From Nitrososphaerales archaeon TH5894 (GTDB lineage Archaea; Thermoproteota; Nitrososphaeria; Nitrososphaerales; Nitrososphaeraceae), in the NCBI GenBank assembly GCA_014523485.1, contig JAATVK010000002.1, positions 1-6,291 of the forward strand: DNA of 6,291 bases, written 5' to 3'. This document shows positions 4,888 through 6,291 of this stretch, one piece after another. Both the position numbers and the translations under genes were made by a program. Positions within the stretch are counted from its first letter, which is position 1. Every line of letters starts with the position of its first letter. The notes below the pieces were generated by a model. The model did no database searches. It saw only the letters and a program-made list of their open reading frames with translations, and was not told the DNA's origin.

Positions 4888-5454
4888 TTATCCATAGTTT
4901 ACTAACTCTGACAATCTCATAGGAGAAAATACAAGGATAATAGAATCTTTAATCTTTTCTTTAATTGTTTTAATCATTTGAGGATATGGACAGTCTTTGT
5001 ACTGTTTAGTTATTTGAGGGTCAGCAAGGAAAAAGTCGCCTGTTATAACCATTAGTTTGGATTTGTATTTTGCTAAATCCTTTTCCAATTCTTTTATCAA
5101 GAAATGTGCTAATTGATGTATTGTGAAAACTCTTTGTACTATTACATTTTTTAATGCCCTGTCTATTATCTTATATTTTTTATCAGCTATTTCAGTGATG
5201 TTGTAAAAATCAAATTTGTTATCAGTCACCAATACATATACAGTAGGAGATTCAAGACCATTATGACGTTTTGGCAATATACCTCTGACAATGGTATCAC
5301 AAACAAAATCTGAACGAGGTTTAACAAAGCAAGCTATGTCACCACATGCCTTTAGTTCTATTGTTATTCTCCGTTTTCGTCTTACCTTATTCTTGTTGTT
5401 TTTATCATTACTATTAGATATAAATTCAACTATGAATTTATCTCCTAAGAGCAA
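4888..5454 (-). CDS. RecA/Rad51-like superfamily protein lacking a recognisable P-loop
   Basis: 188 residues from TTG 5454; no ATG is available in this frame before the upstream stop, so the N-terminus is uncertain. The stretch VRGILPKRHNGLESPTVYVL (56-75), then QRVFTIHQLAHFLIKEL (107-123) and LMVITGDFFLADPQI (134-148), follows the order of a RecA/Rad51-like family common in Nitrososphaeria. Relatives read roughly CVRALLP-x-HGG-x-DSP, SRAFTIYQLA and VVVISDLL-x-MF-x-DP. The last block is the Walker B-like strand, here with Asp140. No GxxxxGK[ST] is present. The region where relatives have the nucleotide-binding loop is a basic, Asn/Lys-rich insert (NSNDKNNKNKVRRKRR, 14-29). It is probably an accessory recombinase-like or KaiC/RadB-like protein that may not hydrolyse ATP. 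The identification rests on motif order only. It is divergent from the secreted-protein gene, with an 85-nt gap between them. Confidence 0.5.
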   Translation of the reverse strand: MLLGDKFIVEFISNSNDKNNKNKVRRKRRITIELKACGDIACFVKPRSDFVCDTIVRGILPKRHNGLESPTVYVLVTDNKFDFYNITEIADKKYKIIDRALKNVIVQRVFTIHQLAHFLIKELEKDLAKYKSKLMVITGDFFLADPQITKQYKDCPYPQMIKTIKEKIKDSIILVFSPMRLSELVNYG

Positions 5455-5471
5455 TAACTTGATAATCTTAT

Positions 5472-5483
5472 AAGGTTTAGTTC
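5472..5483 (-). promoter_or_regulatory. Weak promoter of the RecA-like gene
   Basis: On the minus strand GAACTAAACCTT is centred about 24 nt before the TTG start. A better TATA-like CCTTATAAG sits only about 15 nt from it. The start codon and the promoter are both uncertain. Confidence 0.25.
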
Positions 5484-5510
5484 GCCTTATCTTCTATTGG
5501 TATTTCAAAT

Positions 5511-5518
5511 TTTATATA
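5511..5518 (+). promoter_or_regulatory. TATA-box promoter of the secreted-protein gene
   Basis: TTTATATA is centred 25-26 nt upstream of ATG 5540, which fits a leaderless transcript and supports the start. Confidence 0.6.
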
Positions 5519-5539
5519 GGAATATTTGCTGTTATTCTT

Positions 5540-6127
5540 ATGGTACAAATTGATACTAAATCAATAATTTTAACTGCAGCAACTATCGTGACAATTCTAA
5601 CTTTGATATTACCAAGTCTGAGCATTGATGGATTTAGTCAAACTTTACAGATACCGGATTTTGAATCTAATTCTAACATAGATAAAAGTGAAATAATAAT
5701 GAATAACACTCAACCCGAACTTACCGCAAAAATTCAACTAGTACCACATGAAAACGAATATCTTGACGATTATTATCAAGTTTCTAACTTTGCATTTGTG
5801 CTTAGTAATTCAAGTCAATTATGTTCTTCTGGTAATTGTGAGTATGAACTCGAAGGTGGAACTATGCAAGCCGAAAGGATTTCAGGTGAAAGATCGTTAA
5901 CAGGAAGAATAACCATTGACACAGGAGATTCCAAAAATATGATAGAATTACATGCTTCTTGGAAGACAGTAGAAGAGACTGAGAAAAATGGTGAAAATGT
6001 TAAAGTCATAAAAGGGGTATTAGACTTGGGAACAAGTCAATTCAATCCAGAAAACAAATACCAAATTAATGGCACACTTACAAAACAGGGTGAGAATTAC
6101 CTATTAGTAGTAAAAGGAATCAAGTAA
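5540..6127 (+). CDS. Exported or membrane-anchored beta-rich protein of unknown function
   Basis: 195 residues. Residues 8-28 (SIILTAATIVTILTLILPSL) form a hydrophobic signal peptide or N-terminal anchor, so the rest acts outside the membrane. The remainder alternates hydrophobic and polar residues in the way of beta strands, for example LTGRITIDTG (120-129), NMIELHASWKTV (133-144) and YQINGTLTKQG (174-184). Two Cys (95 and 100, in CSSGNC) could form a disulfide loop. Several N-x-S/T sites (55-57, 90-92, 177-179) would allow archaeal N-glycosylation. No catalytic motif or known domain is recognised. It resembles the many exported hypothetical proteins of soil ammonia-oxidising archaea. It has its own promoter and faces away from the RecA-like gene, so it is probably monocistronic. 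Confidence 0.7.
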   Translation: MVQIDTKSIILTAATIVTILTLILPSLSIDGFSQTLQIPDFESNSNIDKSEIIMNNTQPELTAKIQLVPHENEYLDDYYQVSNFAFVLSNSSQLCSSGNCEYELEGGTMQAERISGERSLTGRITIDTGDSKNMIELHASWKTVEETEKNGENVKVIKGVLDLGTSQFNPENKYQINGTLTKQGENYLLVVKGIK

Positions 6128-6291
6128 TTATTCTTAAATTATTTTTGGATATAGATACATAATCATAGTATTAATAGTTAAGCTATGTATGTTTTCATCT
6201 ACATCTTTTTTTGATTTATAAATCACATAACGGAATTTCTATATCATTGTATTATTCATCCATGGAGAGTGGCTTCAGTGACAGCAAGTGA
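6128..6291. other. Non-coding right edge with palindromic TATA element
   Basis: A T-rich stretch (ATTATTCTTAAATTATTTTT, from about 6127) follows the stop and may terminate the secreted-protein mRNA. Further on, TGATTTATAAATCA at 6212-6225 is a perfect 14-bp palindrome around a TATA core. About 25 nt after it begins a short frame (TTG 6247 or ATG 6262 to TGA 6291, at most 14 residues, ending MESGFSDSK). No gene can be supported before the window ends. Confidence 0.3.

Noticed and set aside
5291..5473. 60-residue plus-strand frame
   Set aside because: It is antisense to the RecA-like gene; its leucine/serine-rich sequence is the complement of Lys/Asn-rich codons.
5815..6009. 64-residue minus-strand frame
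   Set aside because: It lies opposite the secreted-protein gene, which has a clear promoter and signal peptide.

Overview
The window is strongly AT-rich. Its protein families and promoter style point to an ammonia-oxidising archaeon (Nitrososphaeria/Thaumarchaeota), most likely a soil Nitrosocosmicus- or Nitrososphaera-like lineage. This is inference from recognisable families: a PriX/pRN1-type primase C-terminus, a helix-turn-helix coiled-coil family, a phasin-like A-rich protein, REC-only receivers and RecA-like proteins lacking a P-loop. Several genes also have an archaeal TATA box centred about 26 nt upstream of the start codon, the spacing expected for leaderless mRNAs. No rRNA, tRNA, CRISPR array or transposase was found.

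Layout. 2-616 (+) is the C-terminal part of an archaeo-eukaryotic primase/PrimPol-like protein entering from the left edge. It converges on 731-1162 (-), a small HTH/coiled-coil protein, with a 9-bp hairpin between them. 1259-1465 (-) encodes a 68-residue zinc-binding protein with eight Cys/His ligands. After an empty 354-nt stretch, 1820-2446 (+) encodes a phasin-like coiled-coil protein. 2508-2969 (+) is a broken response-regulator receiver with an in-frame TAA and the phosphoacceptor Asp replaced by Tyr. 3056-3232 (-) is an intact 58-residue 4-oxalocrotonate tautomerase-family enzyme. 3555-4511 (-) is a secreted alpha/beta-hydrolase interrupted by one in-frame TGA where a Trp is expected. 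4888-5454 (-) is a RecA/Rad51-like protein without a recognisable Walker A motif. 5540-6127 (+) is an exported beta-rich protein of unknown function. The last 164 nt hold no convincing gene.

Most notable: two related non-coding segments, about 3391-3491 and 4703-4821, each lie just past the 3' end of a minus-strand gene. They share a 16-mer, a 9-mer and a stem whose sequence differs between copies while pairing is kept. Read on the minus strand they look like two members of a small structured-RNA family, each with a possible TATA element at a suitable distance.

The genes do not form an obvious pathway. The region reads as accessory chromosome with individually promoted genes, several of them decayed or missing key residues (receiver, hydrolase, possibly the HTH gene start, RecA-like protein), next to an intact tautomerase, zinc-binding protein, phasin-like protein and secreted protein.
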